This document shows positions 47,083 to 60,000 of a DNA stretch of 64,000 bases, one piece after another; position 1 is the stretch's first letter; every line of letters begins with the position of its first letter. Below the pieces are notes generated by a model. That model had not been told where the DNA came from. It worked only from the letters and a program-made list of their open reading frames with translations, and did not search any database. The stretch covers positions 9,595,501 to 9,659,500 of the forward strand of contig CM029114.1 in the NCBI GenBank assembly GCA_016859345.1, in the 5' to 3' direction. A program made the translations under genes and the position numbers. The DNA is from Istiophorus platypterus. Its lineage: Eukaryota > Chordata > Actinopteri > Istiophoriformes > Istiophoridae.

Positions 47083-48477
47083 TAGGGCTGGGCGATATAG
47101 ACCAAAAATCATCGCTAAATTGCAATACATGATATATACCTCAGTATTTTCTAAGAACGCCTGTTTAATAGTATACAGCTACAATACATGTAAAATGAAA
47201 AATTATATAATATATATTAAATAAAATAGGCATATCCAATGTTTCCCTCCGGTTGAAAATTTACTTGTACTGGAGAATAGCGTGATGTATGACCGATGTA
47301 CATGCAGAGAATAACGCAGTTTTTCTGGAGCCACAACTTACAGATATAGATTATTTTTGTAGCTACGATTTACACAAGTCCCGTGAACCCCTCACATGTA
47401 GGCAAATGGTAAATGCTATAATTTATCGATATTCCCTAAATGCCTGACATGCAGGCTATAGGCAGATCCTCACTGGGCAGCTTTGCAGATGGAAGCCTCC
47501 TGTTCCCACTCAGTTACTGCAGTGCAAGCAACTCAGACAGTTGTGTGCCCAAAGGTTAGTTAGAAGAGAGTGAAATAAGGTGTTCTGATATAAGATTTAA
47601 GTTGAAATTGAGTAATTTAATCTAACTCAATGTGCCATCCAAGTCGAGCTTATGTACAGGAATGCTCCTTCAGTTGTTCTCAGCAAAAATAACAGGCTGA
47701 ATAGAATACAGTACAATTGCAATTATCTCAGGCGGTGGGGACTGGTGCCGTCTCTCCTTACATGTTGCAGGAGAACTTTTGAGTGAGTGGGGCCAGGTTT
47801 GCGCAAAGATGCAGAGGGAGAGTGGGGGCAAGGTTGCATGGAGAGTGTGAGAGAGGAGAAATGCAAACACTGGCACGGCTTCACGGAATAAACAGGTTAT
47901 GTAATACAACATCAAACTATATCAATATGAATGCGATTGTTTCATCCTATATCTTGTCTGAAAATACGTTGATATACTGATTAGTCCACTGAAAAAGGAT
48001 TAACAGTTAAGCAGATTCCTGGTATGTCTGGTTCATACAACAGAATTTACATGCCTTTATCAGAGACTTGCTAAAGACATCTTGTCACTGGTGTTTGTTT
48101 TGAAGGACTGCGAACCACAGACTTACTGATACTGACATTAAGGGTGGTTATGCTGATGTCAGTGTGTTTACAAATAGTGTTGCCCAACCACTTTCAAGAA
48201 GTGTCCCCTAAACACTGCAATAAAAATTTGTCATAGTCACATGCTCCCATTTCATTCCTTAATTTATTCAACATCTTAATTCACTACAAAGGAGCAAGCA
48301 ACTCAATGAGGGCTAATGGTTGTATTTCAGTAAATGTAAAACAATCTTTTAGTTGATCATACAGTGAAGTACATAGTTGTCAGCAATCAATGACTTTTAA
48401 AGAATATTTTCACCATTATCATCTCTGCATTCAATATGTAAAATTACAGTGATTATCATTATTATTGCCCAGCCCTA
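47083..48477. mobile_element. Nonautonomous DNA transposon with TAGGGCTGGGC terminal inverted repeats
   Basis: The left end is TAGGGCTGGGC at 47083-47093, followed by gatatagacc and catgatatat words. The right end is the exact reverse complement GCCCAGCCCTA at 48467-48477, preceded by attattatt. The gggctgggcgatat start with AT-rich gatata words is a familiar dispersed element of teleost genomes, probably hAT-related. The internal 1.4 kb has no transposase frame. Flanking 8-mers (gtgtcatt, ggtttgct) do not match, so the two ends may instead be separate copies in opposite orientation. Confidence 0.55.
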
Positions 48478-51400
48478 GGTTTGCTGTGCATTTTCTCAGT
48501 TCTTTCTGCCTACTGCCCATAGCTGTATGGAACATTATAAACCCTGTAGTCCACTGGCATGTACCCACTGGAAACAGATTAGGATTTTGTTGTACACTTT
48601 GTCCGGCCCTTAATAGGGCCTCAGTGTTGGAGCACAAAGCTACGGGGTAGACCGGATGAAGGAAAATATTGAACCCTGAAGGTCCTCCTCTGATGGCTGT
48701 AAAGGGAGACTGAGGACATACTCCAGGCTGATCTCGAATCCTCTCAGATGGGAGAAAATGCACGTACATTATACACCACGCAGACTGTTAGCCATCACTT
48801 CAGTCTGTGGCTGACTTGGTTATTTGCAAACTGCTTAAGAGAAATATGTACTCAACAAATGTACGTGACAGCGTAGTCAGACGAAAACAAAGGCTATAGC
48901 TTTTTTGATTAAGTAGAGGATTCATTAAATCTGCTTAGCAAGTGGAACAGAGAACAAACACTCACTCTCTGTACCCCCCCCCCCACCTTTTCCCACATGC
49001 TTGAAGAAACAAACAAACAAGCAACCCAAACTGGATGCAACAGAGGGGTACTTGTGCAGCATTAGCCTCTAAGGCTAACAAAGAAAAAACTTACTGGACC
49101 ATGTCCTGACCGCCACAGCTACACAGCACTCCATTTCGACTGCACAGACAACCGTTATGTGATGTGCCTCAGTTTGAAAATGGATTGCATGTGCCATTAA
49201 TTATTTAATGTCCATTACAAACAAATAACCATTAAATATTAATATCTGTGCCACTACAATGGTGATCCTTGCCAGCCCACTTTTGTTCCGGACACAGAAT
49301 ATTGTGGATATGTTATACATAGGTGTATCAGTTTCATCGAAGTTTCAACTAGTGCCCACCATGATGCCAAAGTTGGACTTATACAACATAAATATTGTAA
49401 AAATCAGCAGATTCTGTGATATTTGTATCTGTTTGATCCCAAAAGTGACCATTTTATCAGCAGGGTTGGTTGTACAAGACTGAACACACTGTAGATATTT
49501 CTTTATGTTTTTCATAAGTTGAAATCGTTTGTGACTTGAACTGTTATTTTGGTGTTTTTCAAAACACAAGAGAAGTGAACATGATTTTGGTTGGTCTCCA
49601 TTTTCCTCTGGATATTTATAGAGTGTAGTAAGCCTGAAATCATGTCATTGCATCACAAAGAAAAACACAACCACAAAAACAAAAATGCCAGTAAGAGCGA
49701 ACCCCTCTGAAATTTGGCGCGCAGAGCATTGTTTTGGCACATGGTAAATACCTCAGTCTTTGCAGCCTTGAATAACTGAGATCATATCTGAAATTTGTAA
49801 TAAACATCAGACCAATCCCTATTAAACAGTTTTCTTTACTATATGCATTTTATCTGTCAAAGCTTTTTGGGACTGCTGTTTTGTCAGTCTCGAATACATG
49901 AATCACACATAAATCCAATAAATCAAAGGGGCTGTCAAGTAAAAATAAGTCAAGCGGACTGATCTATTTTGGATATTTCATTGTGTTTCTGTGGTTGTTA
50001 CAGCAGTGTTTTGAAATCCAACAAATCTAGCGCTGGTGTATTTGTCCGCTCTGTGTTACTCTGCTGTCTCTATTGCCATGTGGTCACCGGTTCTTTGTCT
50101 TGCAGTTCTTCTGGTTACCAGTCATGGCCATGTGGCTACAATGGCACCTCCTCCATAACTCACTTTTAACTGTCTTTCCTTTTGTAAGTAAACTCTGTAG
50201 GTGCTGATTTTCTGCATCAGAACAATATAAATTATAGTATGGAACCCACAAAAGTACATTATTAATCTCAAGTCATGTCCAGCCTTTGTCGTAACTTTCA
50301 CTCTCTTACACTGTCTCTTTCAGATTAGATCATCCGTTGTTCGTTGTGGACACTAGACACTTTGATGCATGGCCTTCCATGCAGATTTCAGAGAAACAGG
50401 ACTGTTTTAAAAACCCAGTACACCATTCTTTACACCAGCACACAACCATTTTACAATTTTCAAACAACCACAAAATGAAGTTGAAGTTGAGGATATTTGA
50501 CATCTTGTTAGCTCTTCTATTAAGAGGTTTACCATAGCATAAACTTTGGTCTGTTTGGTTTAAAATGGGGGACATTATCCCAAAAGTCACAATAATACGG
50601 AGTATGTTGTATGTGAAATTTAAAATTTCAGTTTTTCAGTTGAAATTTGATGAAATGGAAGGAAGAACCATTTAAAAACTGGCTGTGGTGTGCGTATGAT
50701 CATCAGTCTGTGATTATATTATTGGTGAAATATTTTTTTGCATGCATAATGGTACACCATAATGAAGCCACAAAAATTTCCAAGATTTAAGAAGAGGTTC
50801 AGTACAGCACACTAGAATTAGAAAAAAGGGCTATCTTTTCTGTCATTGTAACCAAATATGTGGCAGGAAAGTGTTTACCTCAAGGGTTGCGCTGTGTGCT
50901 GATTCCTTCCTTAATGTTTACATTACATCACTGTCTCCTTCTTTAAACAGAATTTCTTGCTTTCAGTGGAACAATGAGATTGTTGAATTAAACTGGTAGG
51001 TCAAGGTTGACATGAAGCATTTTGTAAACAGATGTTTCTCTTTTTGTCTGTTGCAGCTGTTTACAGTCTTGCTTGTCATGTCCACAAAGCAGCTCATGGA
51101 GTGGCTGTAGAGAAGTGGTTCTCATGCAGACTCGGTTTTCCTGTTTGAAACTTGGGAAAAGATTCTGAGTTGTGTTTTTTGTGGGCATATAATACTTTTG
51201 AGTCATAAAATCACTCTTTTATGCTGGTTGGCAATGTTCCAAGTCGAGCAGTTTTTCTAGTGAAACTATTATTAAACGCAGATGATAGAAACTATTTGGC
51301 AAGGCTAATTTTACACATAATCATTTGTTTGTTTGTTTTTTGTTCATAAGATCAGTCCAGGTGATTGCCTCATAACAGTTGATGTGCATATATTTAAAGA

Positions 51401-52077
51401 CTTTATTCTCTTATATCAGAAGTCTCACGTACTTGCATTGTTTCTTATGTTTCAAGTGTTAAGCTAATGACACTAGTCCTTAAAAATAGGATGTGTCATC
51501 ACAAGTCTACTTTCTATTTCCAGAGTGTAGTTGTAGTCTGTTCTGGACATAGAACAGGGATAGTAGGAGAAAACAGATGGCCAAAGATGGTCTACAATAA
51601 CCAGACAAAAAGGCTGTAGGGGTCTCTGTTCCCATCAGATAGGTGGTTGTGTTGTTTGAGGGGGGGGAAAGGATAAACAGAAGTTGGGCCAAATTTATGA
51701 TAATATGAATTCCCTGAATCTTTGCAAAACAGGGAGACATTCTTCAAGACTAATGGTGTAGGATTATAAATATGCATGCAGTGAATATGCAGCCTGGGAC
51801 ATACCACAATGGCAATCAATAACTTTGTCATCATTGTTGAGGAGAGTGAGGAGAAAGCAAACGGGATGAGAAAGTGCTTCTCAGAGCAACACCATTAAGC
51901 AGCCTCCAGTGAGAGCAGCTATCGGTTCTTTGCCTCTTTCTTTCCGTTCCCAGTCCTTCTTGGCAGGCGTAGACAGCAGGAATGTGAAGTTGCTCTGTGC
52001 TCTTCTTTGCTGGTCTGCGCGTGCCTGGTCCTGGGCTGCTGCTGGCCGCTCAGCTTAGGCTAGGATGGGATGGATGG

Positions 52078-52151
52078 CACTGCACTGCACTGCACTACAC
52101 TGCACGGCTATGCAATGCAATGCAATGCAATGCAATGTCATGCAATGCACT
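52078..52151. repeat. TGCAC/TGCAA pentanucleotide repeat
   Basis: Tandem actgc units (about five) change into tgcaa units (about six), with single-base interruptions. Short pentamer microsatellite in gab1 intron 1. Confidence 0.9.
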
Positions 52152-52662
52152 GGCCGATTGTTGTTTCTACAGCACTGGGAGGGGAGAGAAGCCGCTCCCT
52201 GGCGCCCCAGCAAGGCATGGCCGCCCCTTCCTGTGTGAGGCGCTGATGGCTACCAGATGGCGGGTGAAGAGAGAGGAGGAGGGGTCCTGTATTCTCTCCC
52301 TCTTATTCCTTCTTCATCCTTTCTGCCTTTTATATATTAATTTTTATGAGTGTATCCTTGTACTTTTCTCTTGCAAAAACTTCTTTTCTTTACCTCATCT
52401 TTATCTGCCTGTGTGTCTTTTGCTCCCAAAGTAAATTGTTCTCTTAATAAAGGAGGATGAAAAGGAGGGAGGTGGTGAACTAGAAGTTGCAGATATCCAG
52501 GCCATGTACCATGCAGTGTTCCTCTAGTTGTTACATACCCTCAGATGCAAAAGATGTCAACATGACTCAATTGTGATCAATGTGTCACTAAAGAATTGTA
52601 TACTTTGAAAGCCTGTCCATGTTGCATATTTTCTTTAAAAGTCTATATTATATTGATTCTAA

Positions 52663-52704
52663 AAGTTCTCATTAGACTTTTCTTTAAGAGTCTAATGAGA
52701 ACTT
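52663..52704. repeat. Perfect 16-bp inverted repeat with 10-nt loop
   Basis: The left arm aagttctcattagact (52663-52678) and right arm agtctaatgagaactt (52689-52704) are exact reverse complements, separated by tttctttaag. Pairing could extend imperfectly on the loop side. It may be a MITE remnant or a chance or functional hairpin; no family is recognised. Confidence 0.8.
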
Positions 52705-53134
52705 GGTGACCACTAGATTTTTTTTATTTTGAAAACCAGCTTCTCACCAAAAGGAGGCCCTCTAAACTGTTAGCACATAGAGACTAGTAATAACTCTTTA
52801 GCTAAGTCTCCAGGGTCTGTACATGGTCACAAATGACTTGAAACACTGGCTTGGTGAAATTGCCTCTCATAGTCTTGTTCAGTTGATTGATCTGTTTTTG
52901 CTTTTACATAGCCTCTCAAATAGTTATAAGGAGAAATTAAAGGTATTGCATGCTTATGTTAAAAGGTGGCCAGAAAATTAACATGCTGCATTTTATCATT
53001 GCATCTCATGGAAAGACTTTGGTATAGAGATCAAGTTAGTTGGGTAGCTGAGTATATTGTACTTACATGTACATGGTCCAGATTTTAGGGGTGTCCAGGT
53101 TTTGCTCCTTGACATTTTACTGATAAAGGGGACC

Positions 53135-53480
53135 AGGATGCAGCTAAAAATTATTTGTGGTTGATTGATCCACTGATTTATTTTGCCAATTCATCCATTA
53201 ATCGTTTTACTATATAAAATCCGATAATAACTTCAAAACATGCCAGTGGCAGTTTCCCAGAGTTCAAGATGGCATCTAAAACTGTCTGATTTTTGATTTA
53301 TATTCATAGGTAAAAGAAACAAGAAACCTTCTTATTTGGAACTAAACAGAAGCTGTGCCAATGAGGTTTTGGCATTTTTGCTAAAAAATTGAATAATCTA
53401 TTGATTATAAAAAAAATAGTTGGCTATTAACTTCTGGTTTATTGACCCCTTGATTAATTGATTAGTTGTTTCAGCTCTAT
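53135..53480. mobile_element. Teleost MITE-like element (diverged, about 345 bp)
   Basis: It starts with gcagctaaaaattattt and a gattgatccactgattt block, has an interior with gtttcccagagttcaagatg and a gaaacaagaaacc block, and ends with gattaattgattag and ttgtttcagctctat. This arrangement matches, in order, a very abundant percomorph element whose ends read as inverted agctgcaac-taa-gattaat sequences. The copy is diverged and has no coding capacity. It is one of the best indications of the host lineage. Confidence 0.7.
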
Positions 53481-54789
53481 AATGAGATTTCCACAATGTG
53501 TAATGTTATCCTTTGTATTCAAAAGACCAGTCATTAAATGTGAAAGTGACAGCTAGTTTTGTGTTTTGAATTTTGTTCTTGGTGCTTCCATTCTTATTCA
53601 CATGTGGATCACAGATTGCAACTGTAAAACCTTATTAGAAGAATTTTTAATTGGGTTTTTCATTTGACATCATAAGTTACATTTTGACTTGATGTTATCT
53701 ATGTGACTAGCCTAAGGGCTAGAGCACATGGACTGGAAAAATATTGGCTAATGTGGGATTTATGATCAAGTTAGACTGACAAAGATAAGCTATTGCTGCC
53801 AGTTGTCTTGTGACCAAGACCTTTTAAAAACCTAACCTTAGTTGGGTATTTTACTTTTAAAAAAAGGAAAATGTTTACAAATGTCGGAGATGTCAACAAC
53901 CAATTTTCCATTGTGTTAAAACTACTAGTTATTCACCTTATAATGATATTAGCAGAGGCAAGTTGCAGAGTACCAAATAATTCCCAGAAAGCTGTATAGA
54001 TAATTTGACGCATGGTGTCTTGCAGATTCTCCAGGCTTGTCGAATGTATTGTTCCCAGGGAGTTTTGTCGTATGCCCCAGCTTAATTTGAGCTGTTGGAG
54101 AGGTTTGGTACTTAAAAAGTGTTGTATGATTAGAGTGATCAGGTTTGAAGGCAGCTTTTGAAGGAAGTCATGCGTGCGACCGTATCTGTTCACATTTAAC
54201 TCCAAAGGTTTCCCGGTCATTTCCCACACTCACCCACCCAACACATACACAGATGCAGCTGGCACTCTAGTTATGTGGTGCTGTGTGATCTGACCCTAGC
54301 CGCTGTGTCTGCAAGCCCCTTAATATAGCCCACTGCTGTCATGGTAGTTTTTGCCCCTCTTCCCTTGCTCTGTGCTGTGTGAACACCATTATGTGAGCGT
54401 GTTTGTCCCAACCTGAGGACAGGCTGAGCTTACAGACAGCCTTGTTACTAGATGTGAAATATTGCCACAGAGCTGTGTAATTTCCCAAGTTGCTGTGAGA
54501 CAGACAGGCCCTCTGTAAATTGGTCTGTATCTAGTCTCCATTATTTTTTCATTTTAATTGGTTTTTGAATTAATTTCCTTTGTGTGTCTCAGAATTAAAA
54601 TCCTCAGAACAAACCGAAGTCGACCAAGAAAGATGGATGGATCTTTTGCTACTCACCAGTGGTCCTGTTGTGGCCACCGTCCCTGATTACATTAGAGTTA
54701 CTATGGTGCTGCCCGATATCTTTGGCCTGGCCCCAAGCCAGAGGACTTGGTTTAACTTGCACACATGTATACACAGTCATACACACATG

Positions 54790-54792
<3 letters not shown>

Positions 54793-54857
<65 letters not shown>

Positions 54858-54876
54858 AACACACACACACACACAC
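54793..54876. repeat. (CA)n microsatellite
   Basis: About 84 bp of AC dinucleotides with two AAAC interruptions near 54850-54860. Threonine/histidine open frames across it are artefacts. Confidence 0.97.
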
Positions 54877-56418
54877 ACTTTGAGAGAGACACAGAGATGC
54901 AGCAGAGACCCCTGCTCACAGAGAGTATTTGTTTCCAGCCTGACTGGAAGCTGAGAATCTGGAGGACCTACTCTCCTTGTCCACCTACTTTCTTGGCATT
55001 TCCATTTCCCTGAACTGTCCCTGGCAATCTTCTTTTCATGCTTATAGCTGGTGTGTTTTATAAACCTGTGGAATACCTTGACCCCTTTCTCTCAGCCATG
55101 GCTTTTGGATAACCAACTAGTGTGTGAAATTCCAGCTGAGCTCAAGGTTGGTAATTTTATTACTACACTATCAATAACAATTGAGTAATTACAAGATAAC
55201 AAACTCACTTTTGCTTTTTGTGTAGGGATACAGGTAACCATTTTGTGCAAGAGAAAATAATGCAAGAGAAAATACAATTAGTTTAATTCATAATGTCAGA
55301 AAAAACATTAAAATCTGTAAACAATGTTCTACTGTGGTGTGATGTCCTGTTTAAGTTCCACCTAACAATGCGGAAGGTTGCAAAGGGGATTCTCAACACA
55401 AGCTTTGATGATCAGCAGCTTTAGTTAAAGGTGTTTCGTGTCACAGATCCATTTGCAATTTAGATTAGATGTAAGGAGAAGTTTTGCTTCATGAATAGTA
55501 GCTTTTTAAACATCTGCGTTGCATACAACAACTTACTAATTAGTACAAGTTGCACTAGCTGTACTTCAGTGGTGCTGAAATAGAAAAATCTGTTTCTGTA
55601 TCAAATCTTCTAAGTCTTACAGACATCTTAAATTAGAACCTGTGGTTCTTGACCAGTCCTACAAATGTGGCTTTTTTTGCATGTGATTTGGAATGTGTCT
55701 TGTGTATTATATGCCAAGTCCGAGTTCCACTGTGACTGTATTTTTGACTTAACTGTTATGTACACATTAGCCTAGAGTGTAGTGTTTGGCTCTGTGCAGG
55801 CCAATAGAAGCTGAAAGGGGAATTGTTTAGTCCCCTCTTGTCAGCGGTCAAGGAACAACGTGATCATGTGAACCGAGTCTGCCATGCCAAAGGAATGTGT
55901 TGAATTCTAACGATGCAGCTTTGACAAGTGCATGTGACTCTGTGCAAGAGCTTAGAGTGGTGTGTGCAGGAGAGGCAAAGGATAGGAGATAGGATGAAAA
56001 CAGGAGAGGATAGTCAGCAGGTGATTAAAAGAAAGAATGCAATGGACAAAAAATGTCAAGGTTGTGGCAGAGCAAAGTGTGAAACATTTTAACCTTCCGC
56101 GTATCTGAGGAAAGTATTATGTGTGTCAGACCAAACAAAAACGAGATACTGTGGGAATGTGATAAATTTGTGTTTTGGGGAGAAATATAGACCGAAGTCA
56201 AATGATCCAGTTTTAATCTCTAGTATAGCTTTGGTTCTCATGCCTGAGACTAGGTTGCCATATGAACTCACAAACTGTCTGCAGAGTATCTCGCTTGAAA
56301 AGGGTACTGTATGAACAACAGTAATTAATTAATTGGTTCTGAGAAATTTTTTTTCTCAAAGATGCCATTGGTTATACAGAGAAGATGCCATAGTCATTTT
56401 GGTGTTAATGTATCAATT

Positions 56419-57065
56419 GGTAGAGCTGCCAGCTTTTCCAAAAATCAAGTTTAAACAAAGTTTGAATGACATGCAGTCTGTTTGAATTAATTCAAATGCG
56501 TACACCCTCACTGCCTATCCTTGCATATAACTCTTGATATCTTACCGGTGATGGTATTTTTACAAGCTTCTAGCCAGGGGTCTGCTGAAGCTGAGTGTGC
56601 TGAATAGTAGGCAGTCAGACGAAGTTGTCCACCTGATGTTGCTCCGTTTGTCTCTGGTGTCTCCGCTGCCTCACTCTGGTGGCAAGCTCGTAGGCGTGTC
56701 CACAACAGCCTCATCTTTGTCAGTTACTTTGCTGTCTATGGGGTATAACCCAAAATACCTCCTACCTACACTACTTCACAAATTCTTTGGTTTCAAGTTT
56801 GTCTGGTCAGGATGACTTTGCCTGCTACTGTCCTCTATTTTCGCAGCAAAGAATGTAACATTACTAGCTTGATAGGTCAATAGGGCATGCCATAGGTCAA
56901 GCTGATAGTGAAATTTTGAGGTTCCCTCTGCTGGATCACAAGGTAAACTTCTTCAAATGGCCTGTTGCAATGATGGCCTGTAAATTTTTGAATTCAAACA
57001 GGTCATTACAGTCCAAATAGTAACACCACCCCATGTTCAATTGAATGTTCGAAATTTCGAATTAA
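56419..57065. mobile_element. Possible decayed hAT-like element
   Basis: A tagagctgcc word near 56420, an interior unlike its surroundings (about 56540-56815, locally GC-richer), and a right side with ttgaatgttcgaaatttcg near 57040-57062 suggest a nonautonomous element with TTCGAA-rich ends. The ends are not clean inverted repeats and no target duplication was found, so this is tentative. Confidence 0.3.
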
Positions 57066-60000
57066 AAGTTATATGCTTTTTAGTCTGGAATTAACAGCAT
57101 GTTTATATAAATTTCTGTATGTGTATATATTGCCTTTAGATGAGAGATTGAACATAAAGACAGTCAAACTGGACCAGAGGTTTTGAGCACAATGCACAAT
57201 GTACATAATGGATGAACAGCCTCCATTTCTCCATGTCCTAAGCTTAATGTTGTTTCCTACTCAGTAGAGTAAATGGTATTGATTGATGACCTGGATTTTG
57301 CTCCTGCCACCAAAAGCCAACATGAGTGTGTTTTCACTATGCTTGAGGAGCAGTGACTATGAGTTACAAGAAAATGAGAAAGATACTGACGTCATAGTGC
57401 AAATGTCGCCTGGCTATGATATGCGCTTTGGATATCCTCTTTCACAAACAGCTACTACATTTAAATTCCTGTCATGAAGATGCCACATTTGAACTTGGTT
57501 TGTATGATTGCCTTATGTTTGCTAACTGTATTATTAAGACGATAGAGTCTCTCATCCCCCTAATAATCAGAAGCCCAGTCATTTATAGACCTTGCTTTGA
57601 ATAGACTTGACCATTCGGAGAAAAATACCATTTTATGTGAAGGTGGTAAAATAAACCCTTAATATTTTGTCCAGCCAATGGAAGTTTATCATGTACTTTA
57701 TCTGCTCACTTAAATTTATTTATTTATTTTTAGGTGTAGCGCTAGATTCACAAAGCCCTCTCTGTCTTCTGTATTTGTACTCTGTTCTTCTGTTTTCTGT
57801 CAGTGACATATGCTTTCCACCACCACTAGGTCGTTTTTGAGCATCTCTCCCGCAGTAACCAGTTATGTTCACCTTAACTGTTCTGGAGCAACAGATGGTC
57901 ATTCACCTACGAGTAACCTACAAAGAACAAAGAAAATCGGTGGAAAATGTCCACTACCATTCAGTTGTTTTAATATTAACAATTTGAATATTTTCTCATC
58001 ATCATTACCAAAAATTATTTCATGGATCTTGAATTTGTATATGTTGTTTTCATAATTATGAAGAAAGGCTCTTTTTTTGTGATGTACAATTAGAGTAGAG
58101 AATGGTATCAGAACAGAAATATGGTGTTAACAGGGGTCATAACCTGCCATTTGGCCCCTCTGAAGGCAACAGTGCATGCATTAGATGGCCATCAAGTTTA
58201 GAGAAGCTTTTACACGAGAGATGGTGAGTGCAGGTGAGCTGAGTATGATTGAGCGCAAGCTGTTAGGACAAATCTGCAAGCATGCAAGCACACACCCACA
58301 GAAGCCAACCCACAGGAGGAGGAGAGAGGAAATAAATAATTAAAAAAAAACAAAGACCGCTGACATTGTTTTTGAGTTTGCATAATACTTGAGTCGGAAA
58401 AATATATTACTTTGTTTCCTTTGCTACCTGTCTTTGTGGCTTAAAATGAATGTGTTGGAGGGATTCCACACATTCCACTCTAAATGTGAATCACTGTATG
58501 GAAATCACATGAATGCACATGCAGCAAAAAAAAAAAACATTCAAGGTATGTGTACACACCAGGCACATTCTCTTTCAACTGAAAGTGAAGCAGTATCATC
58601 TGAATGTGACAATAGAGAGGGGAGGTGTGTACCGGTTTCAAGGGACTGGCTTAAAAAGGAGGTGTGTCTTTGAGTTGGCTGAGTAACAAGCCTAGGCATG
58701 CTCAACAGCTCAGCTAGTAGAACAGGACTCCAAACATGGTTAAAGAGAGCACTAAGAACTGGCAAGTTGTGCTGCTTCTTCTATTGAAGGCAGCATTTCA
58801 GAGATCATTTGGATTAGTATTTGAATATTTGACTGCATTCCCTATTTCTCAGTCCTTTTAGTTTTCTGTTCATTAAAAATTTCTGATTTTCAGTGACATG
58901 AATAACAGAGAACCTAACTTATACTTGCAACTTGTTTCATCCCCTGTTCTGCTGAGTAACCAGCCACCACTTTTTTTTGAAAGCAACATCACTGGCAACA
59001 CAGAAGTGCATATCAGAGTCCATTTCCTTATCTCTGTTTGCGGCATCTCAAGCCATTTCCTAGTGGACGTACTCTAGAAAGAGAGGGGCTAATTAGATCA
59101 TGTCTATGTCAACCTCTCACTGGCTGCTAAATGTGATTTGGAATAATTTTCATTGGACTGATTGGATTAGACTGCTGCTGCTCACTGCATGGACAAGGAT
59201 TAGGTTAGACACACACAGAATGGACTAAAAGTATTAACATGGTACCTATTAGCCAGCTTTTTTCTAAATTGTATTGAATTGTAATCAATAAAAAAAGCCT
59301 TAAATATAGAAAATAGAAGTTTTGTTGGTGTATATTACTTTTAAAGAAAAGTTATATGAACCTGGCCTCATTTGACAAATAAGACAGACTCTAACACATA
59401 AACACACATGCAACTGCACACCTAACCACAGATGATTCTGGGCCTGACTGTGGAGAAGTCATCCATCTCACCATGCAGTGTTCCCCCTGCAGAAAGCAGT
59501 GGGACAGCCATGAGTCTACCACACAACCCACAACCTGCTGTTGTGTGAAAGTCTCTGCCTCACTAAAGAGCTACAAGGCTGTGCCCCTGCGGGCTCTTAT
59601 TGTAACATTAAATGTAAAAATATCTCAATGTTGAGTCTACATTATTGTAGACTGACCTCTTTGTACTGACTTCTGCATATGCAGGAGTGAATCAAAAGTC
59701 AATCTGGGACTTAAAAGTAGGATGGTTCACTTTTTGGCATGTGGGCACCGTGGATTGAGAAGTGGCTGATATTTTTGGTTCTACCCACCTATCTTGAGCC
59801 AGTGTATTGTAGATGTACTGTAGTGTAGAAGCAGTGTGCAATGGGGGTTGGGGTGGGCAGTTGTTGCCAGGGGAGGTGGTATGTTATTTTCAGTCCATTG
59901 TGTCTACTTCCTGTGGGTCAGGGGTTATTGGAGCAGGGTGTTGCAGACTTTATGGAGTAAGAGGAGGGGAGGGAAGTCAGCACTGTAGGCAGGAAAGTGG

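Noticed and set aside
54580..54954. 124-codon plus-strand frame with His-Thr repeats
   Set aside because: Created by the (CA)n microsatellite.
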